DNA of 64,000 bases, from NCBI GenBank assembly GCA_002493595.1, contig DKZG01000009.1:863-64862 (forward strand), in the 5' to 3' direction. A program made the translations under genes and the position numbers. This document shows, in pieces, positions 62,854-64,000 of the stretch (position 1 is its first letter; the number at the start of each line of letters is the position of its first letter). The notes under the pieces are model-generated. The model was not told where the DNA came from. It worked only from the letters and a program-made list of their open reading frames with translations, and ran no database searches. This DNA is from Ruminococcaceae bacterium UBA7080 (GTDB taxonomy: Bacteria; Bacillota; Clostridia; Oscillospirales; Acutalibacteraceae).

Positions 62854-63201
62854 TTATCTGTTGAGTCTTTCTCTTAAATCAGAGATTTCGCGGTTGAGTC
62901 TTTCAACCTCGCGGCGTGCAACCTCAACCTCCATCTTAGCGCGTGCACTTTCTTCAAGGTAATCCTTAATCTGCACTCTGAGGTTATCAGCGGATGCAGA
63001 TGCTTTTTTGCATGCATCAGCCTGGTCAAGTGCAACAAGCACGGCAGCCTGCGTAATTGAAAGTGATGGGTTGGAATTGCATATTGAGCGAATTTCATTG
63101 CTGATATCTTCTGCAAGAGCTTCTACATACTGCGGGTCGTCCTCTGTCACTATAGTATAGCTTGCGCCGCCTATTTTTACTTGTACTCTGTTTTTATTCA
63201 T
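62854..63201 (-). CDS. zapA: Cell division protein ZapA
   Basis: 115-residue FtsZ-bundling protein. The N-terminal head VQVKIGGASYTIVTEDDPQYVEALAEDI and a long C-terminal coiled coil (LEESARAKMEVEVARREVERL) are typical. The start at 63201 has AAGGTG in place; the ATG at 63216 has no ribosome site. First gene of the operon with U32 and maf. Confidence 0.93.
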   Translation of the reverse strand: MNKNRVQVKIGGASYTIVTEDDPQYVEALAEDISNEIRSICNSNPSLSITQAAVLVALDQADACKKASASADNLRVQIKDYLEESARAKMEVEVARREVERLNREISDLRERLNR

Positions 63202-63250
63202 ATTCTGCACCTTCATATAATGTTGTAATTCGACATAATTTTACTTTTTA

Positions 63251-63279
63251 AGTATAACAACAAAAAATGCAATTGTCAA
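63251..63279 (-). promoter_or_regulatory. Promoter of the zapA operon
   Basis: Minus strand: TTGACA (63279-63274), 17-bp spacer and TATACT (63256-63251). Confidence 0.8.
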
Positions 63280-63409
63280 TGCGCTTGCTTATTACTGTTA
63301 TAAATAATTTTTGCCAAAAACAATATTTAAATTCATTCATTTTTAATGCGTATCTGTTTGCGCCGTATGAAGAAACGGCAAATGACGATTGTGCACCTGA
63401 TAATTTTTA

Positions 63410-63438
63410 TTGACAATTATATAGGCGGATTATAAAAT
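63410..63438 (+). promoter_or_regulatory. Promoter of the GH27-like gene
   Basis: TTGACA (63410-63415), 17-bp spacer and TAAAAT (63433-63438). Confidence 0.7.
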
Positions 63439-63479
63439 TATACTATAAACAGCAAACAATATAAGGATGGAAATTTTTT

Positions 63480-64000
63480 ATGCATAGAAATTTTGCAAAA
63501 ACTGCTCCGCTGGGCTGGAACAGCTGGGATTGTTTTGGTGCGGCAGTGACTGAAAAACAGTTAAAAGAAAATGCCGATTATATGGCAAAGTATCTTAAAA
63601 ACAGCGGCTGGGAATATATTGTATGCGATATACAGTGGTATGAGCCGAATGCCAAGGATAATGACTATTTTAATTTTACACCCGTTGAGCTTGATGAATA
63701 TGGAAGGCTGATTCCGGCTGAAAATCGTTTTCCCAGTGCAAAAAACGGTAATGGTTTCAAGGGAATTGCCGATTATTGCCATGCTTTAGGCCTTAAATTC
63801 GGCATACATATTATGAGAGGTATTCCGCGTCAGGCAGTTCATGGCGATATGCCGATAAAAAACAGTCAATATACTGCGCGCCAGGTTGCCCATCATTTTT
63901 CCGTCTGCTCGTGGAATACGGATATGTATGGCCTGAAAAATTGTGAAGGTGCACAGGATTACTATAATTCCATCATTGAAATGTATGCCGATTGGGGTGT
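63480..64000 (+). CDS. GH27-like alpha-galactosidase (3' truncated by window edge)
   Basis: First 173 codons of a glycoside hydrolase that runs off the window. It begins APLGWNSWDCFGAAVTEKQLKENADYMA and continues with SGWEYIVCDIQWYEP, FKGIADYCHALGLKFGIHIMRG, the barrel start of the GH27/GH36 clan. The nucleophile region is outside. No signal peptide. AAGGATGG precedes the ATG. Together with GH36 and GH20 it suggests use of galactose- and GlcNAc-containing glycans. Confidence 0.85.
   Translation, partial: MHRNFAKTAPLGWNSWDCFGAAVTEKQLKENADYMAKYLKNSGWEYIVCDIQWYEPNAKDNDYFNFTPVELDEYGRLIPAENRFPSAKNGNGFKGIADYCHALGLKFGIHIMRGIPRQAVHGDMPIKNSQYTARQVAHHFSVCSWNTDMYGLKNCEGAQDYYNSIIEMYADWG

Noticed and set aside
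1..64000. CRISPR arrays, rRNA or tRNA genes, insertion sequences
   Set aside because: No regularly spaced repeats, no clover-leaf or rRNA-like stretches, and no transposase or integrase motifs were recognised by eye; a tRNAscan or IS search would confirm.

Overview
The window looks like the origin-proximal chromosome of a low-GC, Gram-positive, anaerobic Clostridia-type bacterium, most likely an Oscillospiraceae/Ruminococcaceae-like gut organism. This rests on AT-rich DNA with strong GGAGG ribosome sites, the Firmicutes block dnaA-dnaN-yaaA-recF-remB-gyrB-gyrA, soj/spo0J with a Noc-like paralogue, an oxygen-sensitive class III ribonucleotide reductase, a class B sortase with wall-anchored substrates, LCP proteins, and a small high-cysteine protein of a kind common in gut Clostridia. 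I recognise no rRNA, tRNA, CRISPR array, insertion sequence or prophage.

Layout. 1-9.3 kb: replication operon (dnaA is cut by the window edge), with two YcxB-like membrane proteins between gyrB and gyrA. 9.4-14.4 kb: an LCP protein, a phosphatase/esterase pair, an XRE regulator and mtnN. 14.5-26.5 kb: rpmH-rnpA-yidD-yidC-khpB-mnmE-mnmG-rsmG-noc, three parS sites, soj-spo0J-serS-ydcF, all on the + strand. 26.6-34.8 kb: housekeeping and accessory genes, including a broken MerR-type regulator, a stand-alone E2-type acyltransferase and a tiny Cys-rich protein. 34.9-43.1 kb: a GH13 glucosidase, MATE exporter, rsmA, and a MarR-controlled heterodimeric ABC exporter. 43.3-50.4 kb: cell-surface region with a PATG-anchored protein, sortase B, a His-rich LCP protein, split transketolase, and a cobalamin-riboswitch operon. 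50.4-64 kb: nrdDG, tagD, tcdA, an Rrf2 regulator, glycosidases (GH36, GH20 and a partial GH27-like gene), a PHP protein, and zapA-U32-maf.

The most interesting system is at 48.1-50.4 kb on the minus strand. A strong promoter and a cobalamin riboswitch precede a lipoprotein ending in a DUF4430 (transcobalamin beta-like) domain, then a sortase-anchored protein with alpha/alpha-toroid-like repeats resembling the transcobalamin alpha domain. Together these look like a bacterial split transcobalamin: the two halves of the animal B12 carrier made as separate surface-tethered proteins and repressed by B12. A class B sortase that could anchor the second protein lies about 4 kb away, beside another substrate with the same PATGI sorting signal.

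All domain calls come from reading motifs by eye. No database search was run.
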